Shown here: in pieces, positions 10,659 through 10,773 of the stretch | How positions within the stretch are numbered: the first letter of the stretch is position 1 | Layout of the letters: every line of letters begins with the position of its first letter | From: Armatimonadota bacterium | Lineage (GTDB): Bacteria > Armatimonadota > HRBIN16 | NCBI GenBank assembly: GCA_028275265.1 | Contig: JAPWUZ010000064.1 | Location: 1 to 10,773 of the forward strand | Direction of reading: 5' to 3' | DNA length: 10,773 nucleotides | Notes under the pieces: generated by a model | Seen by the model: only the letters and a program-made list of their open reading frames with translations | What the model was told of the DNA's origin: nothing | The model's database searches: none | Position numbers and translations under genes: made by a program

Positions 10659-10729
10659 CGCCGTTGCCGAAGAGTGCACACCAGTAAGGCTCTCTTGGCG
10701 TGAAACGAAGAACGAAGGGGAGGAATTAG

Positions 10730-10773
10730 ATGATGAGCATGGCAGGCTTGCTCCGAAGAAGCGGGGTAGCAGG
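10730..10773 (+). CDS. Start of an unidentified protein (3' end cut by window edge)
   Basis: GGAGG (10719-10723) within AGGGGAGGA lies 6 bases before the ATG at 10730, and the frame stays open to the window end. The visible residues are MMSMAGLLRRSGVA. ATGs at 10733 and 10739 share the frame and could also be the start. The Arg pair could belong to the positive n-region of a signal peptide or membrane anchor, but too little is present to judge. The strong ribosome binding site and an upstream promoter candidate support a real gene. Confidence 0.6.
   Translation, partial: MMSMAGLLRRSGVA

Larger units (their letters stand above)
10427..10729. other. Divergent intergenic control region
   Basis: This 303-base stretch separates the leftward DUF4380 gene from the rightward gene at 10730. 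It holds a promoter for each direction, ribosome binding sites at both ends, a 10-base palindrome, a tandem AGATAT pair (10443-10454) and a repeated GAAAACCGTT element. I see no RNA gene and no convincing small coding sequence in it. Confidence 0.6.

Overview
The window comes from a GC-rich bacterial chromosome. It carries one housekeeping gene, secA, surrounded by genes for carbohydrate-active or carbohydrate-binding-like proteins. No rRNA, tRNA, CRISPR array, transposase or phage gene is visible. The SecA sequence, with two extra segments and a C-terminal zinc motif, together with the large poorly classified glycoside-hydrolase-like proteins and a secreted DUF4380 protein, would fit an environmental, possibly thermophilic, lineage such as Armatimonadota or a relative. 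That placement is inference from gene style only; a SecA phylogeny would settle it.

Layout. (1) Bases 2-6275, + strand: three tightly packed genes that look like one operon. The first is a very large multidomain glycoside-hydrolase-like protein, cut by the left edge. It is followed after 20 bases by a 434-residue TIM-barrel-like protein with a C-terminal Ig-like domain. The third is a family 4 glycosyltransferase whose GTG start overlaps the preceding stop by 4 bases. (2) Bases 6272-9416, + strand: secA with its own likely promoter, whose -35 box overlaps the glycosyltransferase stop codon, and a 5' leader of about 90 bases. (3) Bases 9417-9466: a short convergent gap with a hairpin. (4) Bases 9467-10426, - strand: an exported DUF4380 protein. 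(5) Bases 10427-10729: a divergent control region with a good promoter on each strand and short direct and inverted repeats. (6) Base 10730 to the end, + strand: the first codons of another gene, cut by the right edge.

How they may work together. The first three genes probably act on one glycan or glycoconjugate: two barrel proteins that may cleave or bind it, and a GT4 enzyme that may build one. No substrate can be read from the sequence. SecA is the motor of the general secretion pathway and would export proteins such as the DUF4380 product, but its proximity to the sugar genes may be chance. I found no clear defence, mobile or otherwise exotic system. The least-described items are the large first protein, the two-barrel/GT4 operon, the SecA insertion, and the repeat-bearing divergent promoter region.
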